Assembly (NCBI RefSeq): GCF_002979475.1
Contig: NZ_PCOY01000003.1
Span: 62,001-126,000 of the forward strand
Length of the DNA: 64,000 bases
Direction of reading: 5' to 3'
DNA from: Microbacterium sp. MYb62
GTDB lineage: Bacteria; Actinomycetota; Actinomycetes; Actinomycetales; Microbacteriaceae
A program made the position numbers and the translations under genes. Position 1 is the stretch's first letter. Each line of letters starts with the position of its first letter. Positions 52,127-61,317 of this stretch are shown here, piece by piece. The notes beneath the pieces were generated by a model that was given only the letters and a program-made list of their open reading frames with translations, was not told where the DNA came from and made no database searches.

Positions 52127-55100
52127 CTACTGAGGAACCACCACGGCGAAGCGCTCGAACGACAACTTCGTCGCGGCGTTCGTCGATGCCGAACTGATCG
52201 ACGTCTTGATGCCGACGCCACCTGCGGCCTGCATCGCGGCCGTCGCGTCAGTGCCCTGGAGCTGCCAGTCGGCGGGCTCTGCCTGCCCCTCGACCCACAC
52301 CTTGGCGGCGACGGTCGTCGGGTTGGTCCCGGTGACTGCCAGACGAGCGTGGAGCACCTGGCCCGGCGCGTAGGTCGTCGGCACGACGTAGCTGTTCCCG
52401 ATGGCTGTCTCATCGCGGAGGATGTAGAGACGGATCACGCCGGCCGGCTCCAACCGCACCCGAGCAGAGTACGTCGACGTTCCGACCGTCCGACCGTTGA
52501 GCGTGATGCTTGCGGTGCCACCGGCCGAAGCGACATCCGACGAGAACGTCGCGTCGAGGATGGTACTCGTGCCCGACACCGCCAGTCGCGCCTCACGGGT
52601 CTGCGACGGTGCGAGCGTCACGACGCCCTTCCCTGCTGCAGTGCTGAACGCGGCATTGCCGCCGGACAGCGTCCATGCTCCGCCGAGATCAGCTGTGCCC
52701 CATCCACCGGTCGTCGCACGGTCGAACTCATCCGTCGCGAGCGGGACCGGGCCCGTGGGATCCGGCGGGTCGACCACCGGAGCGGTGACCGTCACCGGGT
52801 TCGTCACGGCGTGCGTCGCCCCGTCGTCATCGGTCACTGTCAGAGTGACGTTGTACGTCCCGGACGCCGCGTAGGCGTGCGATGCCGTCGCGCCCGACGC
52901 TGTCGCCCCGTCGCCGAAGTTCCACGCGTACGACGCGATCGTTCCGTCCGCGTCCGTGGAGCCGCCCGCGTCGACGTTCGCCGTGAGTCCGTTCGTCGTG
53001 GAGGCGAACGCGGCCGTCGGCGCCTGGTTCTGCGGTGGCGCCACCACGGCACCGGTGACGACCTTGTAGTCGTCCACGGAGATGACCGACGACACCGTCG
53101 ACACCGAGCTGATCGCCATCTTGAGACCGACGGAGCCGGCGGCCTGCAACGCGGCCGTGGAATCGGTCGCCTGCAACTGCGGGTTGGCCGGTTCCGTGGT
53201 CCCCGCGCGCCAGACCTTGAGCGAAAGCGTCGTCGGCGAGGTGCCGCGGACCGACAGGACGACCGAGAGCTTCTCGCCCGCGACATAGTTACCGGGGATC
53301 ACGACGCTGTTGCCGAGCGCTGTCTCGTTGCGCAGCAGGTAGAGCCGGATCGCGCCGTTGGCCTCGATCTTGACGCGACCGGAGTAGACGTCGCTGCCGA
53401 TCTGACGGCCGTTGACCGTCAGGTTGAAGGCTCCGCCGCTGGTGGCGTTGCTCGAGCCGATCGTCATCGATGTGATCGTCTCCGAGCTCGAGACGCCCGC
53501 GAGACGGGCTTCACGAGTCGCGGCAGGGGCGAGTGCGAACTTGCCCACACCGTCGCCGACCGAGAAGGCCGCAGCGCCCCCGGACGTCGTCCACGCCCCA
53601 CCCACATCTGCGGTTCCCCAGGAAGAGGAAGCCGTCCGCTCGAAGGCGTCCCGGGCGATCACGTCTTCGGTGGCTGCCGGCGCGACGGCGACCGAAGCCG
53701 TCGTCTGGTGCGTCGCACCATCGTCGTCGGTGACCGTCAGCGTGACGGTGTAGGTCCCCGCTGTCGCATAGGTGTGAGTCGCTGTCGCACCGGTGGCGGT
53801 GGCGCCGTCACCGAAGTTCCAGGCGTGCGCCGTCACCGTGCCGTCACTGTCCGTCGATCCGCTGCCGTCCACCGAGATGGACATGCCGTCGGCGCCGCGC
53901 ACGACGTTGGCCACGGCCTTGGGCGGCGCGTTCTGCGCCTCCACCGTGATCGCCTTCGTCGTGGTGGCGGATCCGCCGCGATCGTCGGTCACCGTCAGCG
54001 AGACCTCGTAGATGCCCGAGGCCGCGTAGGCGTGTTCGGCCGTGGCGCCGGTGGCTGCGCCGCCGTCGCCGAAGTTCCACGAGTACCCGGCGATCGTGCC
54101 GTCGCTGTCGGTGCTGGTGGATCCGTCGAACGCCACCGAGAGGAATTGCACCGCCTCGGTGAAGGCCGCCGTCGGCAGCACGTTCGGGTTGCGGGCGATC
54201 ACGTCATGAGTGACCGTCGACGTGAGCCCGCCCGCGTCCTGCACCGTGAGCGTCACCGTGTAGGTGCCCGCGGAGGCGTAGGCATGCGTCGGAGCGACTC
54301 CGGTGGCGGTCTGACCGTCGCCGAAGTTCCACGAGTACTGCGCGATCGGACCCTCGGGATCGCTCGACGTCGATGCGTCGAAAGCGACCGAGAGATCGGT
54401 CGGCGTCGCGGTGAACTGCGCCGTCGGGAGCTGGTTCAGCTGCCCCGTCTTGCCCAGCTGGAAGTGCTGCAGCACCTGGCTCGAGGTGAGCGGTGCCGTG
54501 TAGACGGCCGCCTCATCGATCGTGCCGACCCAGAACGGGTCGCCCTCCCAGGTCGTGTCCCCACCCACACGCCAGTATCCGGCGTAGTCGTCGGATGCCG
54601 CCTGCGTGTTCGATGCCACCTGGACGCCGTCGACGAACAGCTGCATGCCGCTGGCCGACTGCTGTCCCACGACATGGTGCCATTGGCCGTCGCGGTAGGT
54701 ACCCGGCGCGGTGAGAACGTAGGAACCACCGCTGTAGACGCCGAACTTGAGCTGGCCGGACGGATCCATGTAGATGTGCCGGTCGTAGTTCGCGCTCGCA
54801 TTGGCGGTGTTGGCGTTGCTGTTGCCGAAGCCGATCAGCTTTCCGCCTCCGCTCGAGGTGGTCTTGAACCATGTCTCGATCGAATAGACGTCGGGCGACG
54901 GGTACTGCCGCGCGCTGACGACGGTCTGACGGTTGTTCCAGCTCGAGAAGAGCTTCGACGACGTGAACCGGATGGCTGGGTTGCTCACTCCGGACAGCGC
55001 GCCGGACTGGTTGCGTTGGATCGCCGCGGATCCCGCCGTCTGGTACGTGCCGTTGCTGCCATCGCGTCCGGAGTCCCTGGCGACCGTTCCGCTCGTCTCC

Positions 55101-57580
55101 CCGAGTCGCCAGTACAGCGTGGGGTCGAGCTCGTAGACCGACTTGCCGTAGGCGTCGGCCGGAGCCGCGGGCAGGGACGAGGTCCGCCCGGAGGAGACCC
55201 AGTGCGCGTCGACCGCGTCACGGGTGAGAGCGGTGCTGTAGACAGCCACGTCCGCGATCCGTGCGTTGAGGTAGTTGGACGTTCCCGCCGACGGCCATCC
55301 GCTCTGGGAGTCGCCGCCGATCCGCCAATATCCCGAGTAGCTCTGGCCTGCGGTGGTGTCGGTGCGCGAGCCGATGCGCACGCCGTCGACATAGAGCACC
55401 ATCCCCGACGCGCTCATCGTGCCAACCACATGGTGCCAGTTGCCGTCGTTGAGGCCTGCACTGCTGGTGATCGTGCGCGCCGAGCCCGGGTACACGCCGA
55501 ACGTGACCTGTCCGGTGTTGCTCATGTAGAGATGCCGGTCGTAGTTGCCGGAGAGTCCCGTGGCGGTGTTGCCGAAGCCGACGATCTTGCCGCCGCGCGT
55601 GCTCGTCGTCTGGAACCAGGCCTCGACCGAGAACTCGTTCGGGGCGGCTTCGGAGACGGAGCTGGACGACGTGCCGTTGGTGCCGTTGAAGGCGGTGGAG
55701 GACGAGGTCTGGCCGACGGCCTGACCCGCTTGACCCCGCGTGGTGCCACCGGCCAGAGTCAGGTCGTTGCCCGCGACCCAGTCGGTCGCAGACGTGCCGG
55801 ACGGCTCGTTCAGCGGCCAGTAGTATTTCGGCTCGGACGCGAGGATCGCCTCGTTGTAGGCGTTCGACGTGCCGGCGGCAGCGATCGTGACCGGCGTCCA
55901 GTCAGACGTCGTGGAGTTGCCGTTCGGGTCGGTGACCTTCACGCGATACTCATAGCTCTGACCCGCCGTCACCGCCGTGTCCGAGAAGGTGAGCCGCGGA
56001 CGCACCCAATAGGTGGAATCGGCGGTGGTCGTGTGGATCGGCTGCGCGAGATCACGACGGAAGACCTCGTAGGTCAGTCGTGCGTTGTCTGCGTCGTAGT
56101 TGGCCGACCAGGCGACGCGCGCCTGCCCCGCACGGAACGACTGCGCGCTGATCTGGTAGGCGCCACCCTTGATGGTCGGACCGACCTTGTTCGGCGCGGT
56201 GCCCGGCTTCGCGAAGCGCACGAGCCCTTGCTGGGCCGAGCCGCTCACCGCGGTGAACTCCCCGCCGTAGACGAGGTAGTCGCCGCCGCCGGTGACGGAC
56301 CACGCCGCCTGGCTCATGCCGGAGACCGTCCCCGGCTGCCACGTGGGGTACCAGTGCAGCAGTCGCGCCGCCGGATTTCCCGTGAAGCTGCGGTAGCCGT
56401 AGATGTCCGGCGTGATGGTGCGGTCCGACGGGTTCTTGTCGAAGGCGAGCGAGAAGTTGAAGTTCCACGGGTCGAGCTGCGGGAACTCCCCGATGTTCCC
56501 GCAGTAGTGCGAGTGCGCCGCGGTGTAGAGCACGCCGCCGGTCGGATACACCGAGTAGGTGTCGCCGTGGCAGTCTTCCATCCACACCATCGAGCCGTCG
56601 CTCCAGTTCGCGCGGAACGAGCCCTCGAAGTCGTCCTCCGTCTTCGAGCCGCCGAAGTCGTAGCCGCTGCCGTAGACGCTGTCGCCGTCGGATGCGAGCG
56701 AGTAGATGGAGGCGCCCGTGCCTCCGTTGCGGATGACGCTGTTGATCGCCCACGGCAGGCTCGCGCCGGTGCCGGCGTCGAGCGCAGCCATGCCGCGCCC
56801 GGGGTTCGTGGAACCGTTGGTCGACGTGAACGACCCCGCGATGACGACCTTCGATGCGTCGGGGGACACGACGACCGAGCGGACGCCGTAGCCGCCCGCG
56901 AGCACCGGGTTGAAGTCGAGCACGGCACCGGTCGACGCGCTCAGGGCGGCGACTCCGGTGCGGGCGGTGTTGTTGACGTTCGAGAACTCACCGGTGACGT
57001 ACACGGTGGTGTCGGTGGCGACGATGCCCTGCACGATCGTGTTGGTTCCGGGGGTCCAGTTCGCGATCAGCTGCCCCGTTGCGGTGTTGAAGGCCGCGAG
57101 CCGATACCGGTTCTGCCCGTCGACCGACGTGAAACCGCCGCCGATGTAGAGTCGCGAGCCGTCCGGCGAGACGGCGGCCGCGAGCACGCGACCGTTGACC
57201 TGCGGGTTGAAGGAGGCGTCGAGCACACCTGTGGCGATGTCGTAGGCCAGCAGGTTCGACCGCGGCGTCTCGTTGGTCCCGGCTGCAGCGCCCGCCGGGC
57301 GCGCGCTCGTGAACTGGCCGCCGGCGTAGACCTTGCTGCCCCCGACCGCCTGAGCCCAGACGATGCCGTTGATCTGCGTGGTCGGAAGTGGATCCGCGCT
57401 CACCGTCGCCGGCGACGCCGGATCGGTCGGCGCGGTGTCCGCCTGCGCTGCTGGTGCCGTGATGGCCGCTCCCAGGAGCGTGGCCACCAGAACGGCGACG
57501 ACTCCCATGGCGATGCGACGGTACGGACGTGCGCGCGACTCTTCGTCGCGTGCGATTGCATCGAGTCGTTGGACTCGCAT
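52127..57580 (-). CDS. Giant secreted protein: propeller-like, FN3, two LamG, four PKD and two C-terminal modules
   Basis: A 1,817-residue exported protein. Signal peptide ~1-47 (LVATLLGAAI, cleavage after AQA). Residues ~60-460 are a WD/beta-propeller-like repeat region (IYIGGGFTSVDGQNRYRL, VYVTGEFSNV). Then FN3 (~465-565), two LamG/concanavalin jelly rolls (~573-795 and ~811-1041, each with DGNWHHVVG or DGQWHHVVGQ), three PKD domains (~1048-1300, WNFGDG), a ~215-residue module, a fourth PKD (~1516-1600) and a second copy of that module (~1610-1817). No LPxTG or membrane anchor is visible. Probably an adhesin or polysaccharide-matrix protein, from its domains and the flanking EPS genes. GGAGG lies 4 nt before the ATG. 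Confidence 0.88.
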   Translation of the reverse strand: MRVQRLDAIARDEESRARPYRRIAMGVVAVLVATLLGAAITAPAAQADTAPTDPASPATVSADPLPTTQINGIVWAQAVGGSKVYAGGQFTSARPAGAAAGTNETPRSNLLAYDIATGVLDASFNPQVNGRVLAAAVSPDGSRLYIGGGFTSVDGQNRYRLAAFNTATGQLIANWTPGTNTIVQGIVATDTTVYVTGEFSNVNNTARTGVAALSASTGAVLDFNPVLAGGYGVRSVVVSPDASKVVIAGSFTSTNGSTNPGRGMAALDAGTGASLPWAINSVIRNGGTGASIYSLASDGDSVYGSGYDFGGSKTEDDFEGSFRANWSDGSMVWMEDCHGDTYSVYPTGGVLYTAAHSHYCGNIGEFPQLDPWNFNFSLAFDKNPSDRTITPDIYGYRSFTGNPAARLLHWYPTWQPGTVSGMSQAAWSVTGGGDYLVYGGEFTAVSGSAQQGLVRFAKPGTAPNKVGPTIKGGAYQISAQSFRAGQARVAWSANYDADNARLTYEVFRRDLAQPIHTTTADSTYWVRPRLTFSDTAVTAGQSYEYRVKVTDPNGNSTTSDWTPVTIAAAGTSNAYNEAILASEPKYYWPLNEPSGTSATDWVAGNDLTLAGGTTRGQAGQAVGQTSSSTAFNGTNGTSSSSVSEAAPNEFSVEAWFQTTSTRGGKIVGFGNTATGLSGNYDRHLYMSNTGQVTFGVYPGSARTITSSAGLNDGNWHHVVGTMSASGMVLYVDGVRIGSRTDTTAGQSYSGYWRIGGDSQSGWPSAGTSNYLNARIADVAVYSTALTRDAVDAHWVSSGRTSSLPAAPADAYGKSVYELDPTLYWRLGETSGTVARDSGRDGSNGTYQTAGSAAIQRNQSGALSGVSNPAIRFTSSKLFSSWNNRQTVVSARQYPSPDVYSIETWFKTTSSGGGKLIGFGNSNANTANASANYDRHIYMDPSGQLKFGVYSGGSYVLTAPGTYRDGQWHHVVGQQSASGMQLFVDGVQVASNTQAASDDYAGYWRVGGDTTWEGDPFWVGTIDEAAVYTAPLTSSQVLQHFQLGKTGQLNQLPTAQFTATPTDLSVAFDASTSSDPEGPIAQYSWNFGDGQTATGVAPTHAYASAGTYTVTLTVQDAGGLTSTVTHDVIARNPNVLPTAAFTEAVQFLSVAFDGSTSTDSDGTIAGYSWNFGDGGAATGATAEHAYAASGIYEVSLTVTDDRGGSATTTKAITVEAQNAPPKAVANVVRGADGMSISVDGSGSTDSDGTVTAHAWNFGDGATATGATATHTYATAGTYTVTLTVTDDDGATHQTTASVAVAPAATEDVIARDAFERTASSSWGTADVGGAWTTSGGAAAFSVGDGVGKFALAPAATREARLAGVSSSETITSMTIGSSNATSGGAFNLTVNGRQIGSDVYSGRVKIEANGAIRLYLLRNETALGNSVVIPGNYVAGEKLSVVLSVRGTSPTTLSLKVWRAGTTEPANPQLQATDSTAALQAAGSVGLKMAISSVSTVSSVISVDDYKVVTGAVVAPPQNQAPTAAFASTTNGLTANVDAGGSTDADGTIASYAWNFGDGATASGATASHAYAASGTYNVTLTVTDDDGATHAVTNPVTVTAPVVDPPDPTGPVPLATDEFDRATTGGWGTADLGGAWTLSGGNAAFSTAAGKGVVTLAPSQTREARLAVSGTSTILDATFSSDVASAGGTASITLNGRTVGTSTYSARVRLEPAGVIRLYILRDETAIGNSYVVPTTYAPGQVLHARLAVTGTNPTTVAAKVWVEGQAEPADWQLQGTDATAAMQAAGGVGIKTSISSASTNAATKLSFERFAVVVPQ

Positions 57581-57718
57581 GGCGCCTCCCCATAGGCACA
57601 TGCCGATATATCGGCGAATGATGGTTTCCCTCGCGTCCCCCAAAGACGCAACCGCGCTCAGACTAGCGCACGACACCCGCGTGGCGCTACCCGTACTCCC
57701 CGATCTGCGATAAAGGGG

Positions 57719-58738
57719 TCAGCGATCCGGGAGGAGGATCTCTGCGAGGTGCGCGCACATGATCGCCGTCGTGAACGACGTCACCACCGCCGCACGTCCG
57801 GCGGCGCCCATCGCGGCCGCACGATCGGGATCGTCGACGAGCGTCACGAGTCGACCCGCCAGCGCCTCGGCATCGCCGACGGGAACGAGATGGCCGGTCT
57901 CGCCCTCGACGACATATTGCGACATTCCCGGCGTATCCGTGTTGACCACCGGCCGCCCCGTCGCCGACGCCTCGAGCGTCACCGTCATCCCTGACACGTG
58001 GAGGTTCGGCCGGGTCGCGGTCGCCACGACGCTCGCCGTCGCGTACAGATCGCGCAGCTCGCGGTGACTCATCCGCTCCATGACCCGGACGCCTTCCGGA
58101 GCACCGGCGGCCGACGTCTGCACGACGATCTCGACCTCAGGGCGCTGGACCCGCACCAGCTCGAGCGCCCGGAACAGCGTCTGGGGGTCCCGATCCCGGT
58201 CATTGCCGATGCTCACGATCCGCGGCCGATCAGGGAACGTCCGCGGCGCGAAGAACTCGGCATCGACGCCGAAGGGCACCGCGGTGATGCGCGGGCCGTG
58301 CTCACCGAACAGCTCCTGCAGGGGTTCGACCTGTCCGCGGCTGAGCACCCACAGGTCCTCGGCGCCTCGAAGCACCTCGATCAGGCGCTCGGGAACGTGC
58401 CCGCGCGCGACCATGTCCGTCAGCCAGATCACGCCGGAGGCGAACCGCTGACGCGGAAGCGCCACCTGCATCCGGAACGCGGCGTTCTCGTCCCACGTGA
58501 AGCCCATGCCCTCGGCCCGCCGCGGGCCGAGTCCGGCGCGGGCTCGGAGACGCGACAGCCGTCCGGGAACAGGAAGGTCGAGCACGTCGACGCCGGCGAA
58601 CTCGCGGAGCCCGTCGAGGCCGTACTGCCACGCGCTGGGGACTTCGCCGGCGGCGTGCCGCTGCTCCCAGGCATCCACCGACTGCTCGGCAGGGAAACCC
58701 CACACGAGGGAGCGTTCGGGACCGGGGGCTGACGACAC
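57719..58738 (-). CDS. Glycosyltransferase family 4-type protein
   Basis: A 339-residue GT-B transferase. The C-terminal half has the GT4 pattern: VSIGNDRDRDPQTLFRALEL, MSHRELRDLYATASVVATAT, HVSGMTVTLEASATGRPVVN (the E-x7-E nucleotide-sugar site) and GETGHLVPVGDAEALAGRL. The N-terminal acceptor domain is less conserved. The GTG at 58738 follows TAGTCT by 6 nt. It is divergent from another transferase and lies 138 bp upstream of the giant secreted gene, on the same strand. Confidence 0.92.
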   Translation of the reverse strand: MSSAPGPERSLVWGFPAEQSVDAWEQRHAAGEVPSAWQYGLDGLREFAGVDVLDLPVPGRLSRLRARAGLGPRRAEGMGFTWDENAAFRMQVALPRQRFASGVIWLTDMVARGHVPERLIEVLRGAEDLWVLSRGQVEPLQELFGEHGPRITAVPFGVDAEFFAPRTFPDRPRIVSIGNDRDRDPQTLFRALELVRVQRPEVEIVVQTSAAGAPEGVRVMERMSHRELRDLYATASVVATATRPNLHVSGMTVTLEASATGRPVVNTDTPGMSQYVVEGETGHLVPVGDAEALAGRLVTLVDDPDRAAAMGAAGRAAVVTSFTTAIMCAHLAEILLPDR

Positions 58739-58744
58739 CGCCCC

Positions 58745-58750
58745 AGACTA
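58745..58750 (-). promoter_or_regulatory. -10 hexamer TAGTCT of the GT4 gene
   Basis: On the minus strand TAGTCT-GGGGCG-GTG, 6-nt spacing, in the 52-bp divergent gap with the DUF1972 transferase. Confidence 0.5.
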
Positions 58751-58790
58751 GCGCCAGGACCACGTCGACCTGCTCGGGCATACTGTTGCG

Positions 58791-59978
58791 ATGCGCTCTC
58801 CACAGTCGCCCTCCTCGCCCTCGCTCCGCATCGCGCTGATCGGGACGCGCGGCATCCCGGCCGCATACGGCGGGTTCGAGACCGCCGTCGAAGAGGTCGG
58901 GCGCCGGCTCGTCGAACGCGGCCATCGCGTGCTCGTGTACGGCCGCGACGCGGGCACCAGCGGGGACGAGTACCTGGGCATGCGCCGGGTCACGCTCCCC
59001 GCCGTGCGACAGAAGGCGCTCGAGACCCTGAGCCACACCGCACTCTCGACGGCTCATGCCGTGACCAAGGCCAGACCGGACGCCGCGTTCGTGTTCAACG
59101 CCGCCAACTCGCCGTTCCTCCCCGTGCTCCGGGCTCGTCGGATCCCGGTCGCGCTGCACATGGACGGCCTCGAGTGGCGACGCTCGAAATGGGGCGGACG
59201 CGGCAAGGCGTACTACCGCTGGGCGGAGGAGTTCGGCGTTCGCACGGCCGACGCGATCATCGCCGACGCCCCCGGCATCTCCGACTACTACCGTCACCAG
59301 TTCGACGTCCCGAGCGAGCTGATCCGCTACGGAGCTCCGCTCCTCGACCAGGCTCCGGCCGACGGCATCCGCGCACTGGGCCTCGAGCCGGGCGGATACC
59401 ATCTCGTCGTCGCGCGGTTCGAACCCGAGAACCATGTCCGTGAGATCGTCGAGGGATATGCGGCGTCGTCAGCCACCAAACCGCTCGTGGTCGTCGGGTC
59501 CGCGCCTTATGCGGCGGAGTACACCGCCGCGATCGATGCGCTCGCCACCGCGGACGAGCGCATCCGGCTTCTCGGCGGAGTGTACGACCAGGACCTGCTC
59601 GACGCGCTCTACCATCACGCTTTCACCTATCTGCACGGCCACTCGGTCGGCGGGACGAATCCCTCGCTGCTGCGGGCGATGGGCGCCGGCACGGCGGTGA
59701 TCGCGTTCGACGTGACCTTCAACCGGGAGGTCCTCGACGAGCAGGGCTGGTACTTCGCCGATCCTGCCCTGGTGACGTCGGCGCTCGAAGCGACCGAATC
59801 CGACCCCCACGCCGTGGACGCGGTGGCTCGGACCCTCCGCTCCCGGGCGGCCGAGGCCTTCTCGTGGAACGACGTCGCGGACGCGTACGAGCAGTTGGCC
59901 CGTCGGATCGCGCAGGGGGAATCGATCCATGCCTCGGCACGCCGCTCGCGTCGGCTCGCGGAAGAGTGGCCGGGCTAG
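58791..59978 (+). CDS. DUF1972-type (rhamnosyltransferase-like) glycosyltransferase
   Basis: A 395-residue GT-B enzyme. The N-terminus LIGTRGIPAAYGGFETAVEE is the signature of the DUF1972 group, which includes rhamnosyltransferases; the C-terminal half has VVARFEPENHV and GHSVGGTNPSLLRAMGAGTA. It probably adds rhamnose or a related sugar to the lipid-linked repeat unit. Its stop shares the palindromic CTAG at 59975-59978 with the stop of the convergent flippase gene. Confidence 0.92.
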   Translation: MRSPQSPSSPSLRIALIGTRGIPAAYGGFETAVEEVGRRLVERGHRVLVYGRDAGTSGDEYLGMRRVTLPAVRQKALETLSHTALSTAHAVTKARPDAAFVFNAANSPFLPVLRARRIPVALHMDGLEWRRSKWGGRGKAYYRWAEEFGVRTADAIIADAPGISDYYRHQFDVPSELIRYGAPLLDQAPADGIRALGLEPGGYHLVVARFEPENHVREIVEGYAASSATKPLVVVGSAPYAAEYTAAIDALATADERIRLLGGVYDQDLLDALYHHAFTYLHGHSVGGTNPSLLRAMGAGTAVIAFDVTFNREVLDEQGWYFADPALVTSALEATESDPHAVDAVARTLRSRAAEAFSWNDVADAYEQLARRIAQGESIHASARRSRRLAEEWPG

Positions 59979-61309
59979 CTCGACTCGACGACCGAGGCCG
60001 GATCCTCCGCGCGCTCGGGTGCGAGAAGACGCTCGCGGTGCCGGTGGATGTAGATCACGTAGGGGATCACCTGGCACACGATCAGCGCGAATGCGACACC
60101 GAGCAGCGGCCCCACGATGCCGAGGATCGGCGTGAGGACGATCGACAGCACGATGCTGACTCCGGCCATCGCCAGCGTCGGGATCACCTGGAAGCGGATA
60201 CCCGGCTTGTCCATGATGAACATGCCGAGCGGATAGACCGCGGCAGTGAACATGATCATGCAGCCGAAGGAGAGGATCGTCGAGGTCCGCACCTCGAGTT
60301 CGCCCCGCGTGATGAACTCGAACAGCCAGGGCCCGATCAACCAGACGAAGAGCGTCGCCGCGGCGACCGCGCCTCCGAAGAGCAGCGAGAGCAGGTAGGG
60401 GCCGCGGCGGAGCTCACCCCGGTGCCGCCGTCGGGCGAACTGCGGCCACAGCGCCACACCGGCCGCCATGACCAGCCCGTTGAGGGCGAAGAAGACCTGC
60501 CCGGCCACCCCGTACTCGGCGACATCGGTCGGAGTCCCGTACTGCGCGAGCACGTAGCGCTGCGACCCGACCGCGATGGGATAGGTCACCATCTGCGCGA
60601 GCATCGGCCAGCCGACGTCCATGACCCGGACCCCGGGCACGCTGCGCCACCGGAGAAGCACCCGGAGGGCGTCCGGGATGAGCGGTGCGGTGGAGCGCGT
60701 CACGAGGAGGAATCCGATGACCGCCGTCAGCAGCGACGCGCCGTAGGAGGCGACCGCCAGGTAGGAATCGAAGTCGCGCCCGCCGAAGGTCAGCATGAGC
60801 CATACGCCGCCCATCGTCACGGGCGAGATGAGGCCCTGCACGAGGATCACGAGATGATTGCGTCGTTGGCCGAGCAGGATCCGGAACCACACGCCGAGCG
60901 TCACGGTCAGGCTGAACAGGGTGATGCACAGGAAGGCCGCGAGGGGGGCCCCCGGGATCGCCCCGGCGTCGCCGAACAGCGCACGCCATCCGCCTGTGAT
61001 CAGCAGCACGGTGTTGATCAGCATGAGGCCCGAGGCGAACAGGAGCAGGATGCGACCGACGGAGGTGACCTGCAGCCGCAGCTTCTTGTCGGTGCGCACG
61101 TCGTCGCTGGTCGCGACGGCGTTGACGAGCACCGCTCCGCTGCCGAGGTCCGTGAACGTCAGCAGCGACGGGATCGTGATGAGCAGGGTGTAGAGCGCAT
61201 AGTGCTCGATGTCGGTCTCACCGAGGATCATCCGCGTCGTGATCACACCGCAGACGAGGGAGATCACCATCGTCACGCCTCGCGCGCCGAGCGCCAGCAG
61301 AGAGTTCAT
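59975..61309 (-). CDS. Polysaccharide flippase (MOP/Wzx family)
   Basis: A 444-residue integral membrane protein with 12-14 predicted helices (LLALGARGVTMVISLVCGVI, VMDVGWPMLAQMVTYPIAVG, IVGPLLGVAFALIVCQVIPY). It matches lipopolysaccharide/O-antigen flippases that turn undecaprenyl-linked repeat units to the outer face. The ATG at 61309 lies 8 bp after the kinase stop, so the two are one operon. The C-terminal tail is charged and cytoplasmic. Confidence 0.92.
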   Translation of the reverse strand: MNSLLALGARGVTMVISLVCGVITTRMILGETDIEHYALYTLLITIPSLLTFTDLGSGAVLVNAVATSDDVRTDKKLRLQVTSVGRILLLFASGLMLINTVLLITGGWRALFGDAGAIPGAPLAAFLCITLFSLTVTLGVWFRILLGQRRNHLVILVQGLISPVTMGGVWLMLTFGGRDFDSYLAVASYGASLLTAVIGFLLVTRSTAPLIPDALRVLLRWRSVPGVRVMDVGWPMLAQMVTYPIAVGSQRYVLAQYGTPTDVAEYGVAGQVFFALNGLVMAAGVALWPQFARRRHRGELRRGPYLLSLLFGGAVAAATLFVWLIGPWLFEFITRGELEVRTSTILSFGCMIMFTAAVYPLGMFIMDKPGIRFQVIPTLAMAGVSIVLSIVLTPILGIVGPLLGVAFALIVCQVIPYVIYIHRHRERLLAPERAEDPASVVESS

Positions 61310-61317
61310 GAGAATGC

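Noticed and set aside
52349-57595. A 1,748-codon open frame on the plus strand, antisense to almost the whole giant secreted protein gene
   Set aside because: The minus-strand protein has a signal peptide and clear LamG and PKD domains; the antisense frame is Arg/Val/Asp-rich without domains and arises from the strong G/C third-position bias.
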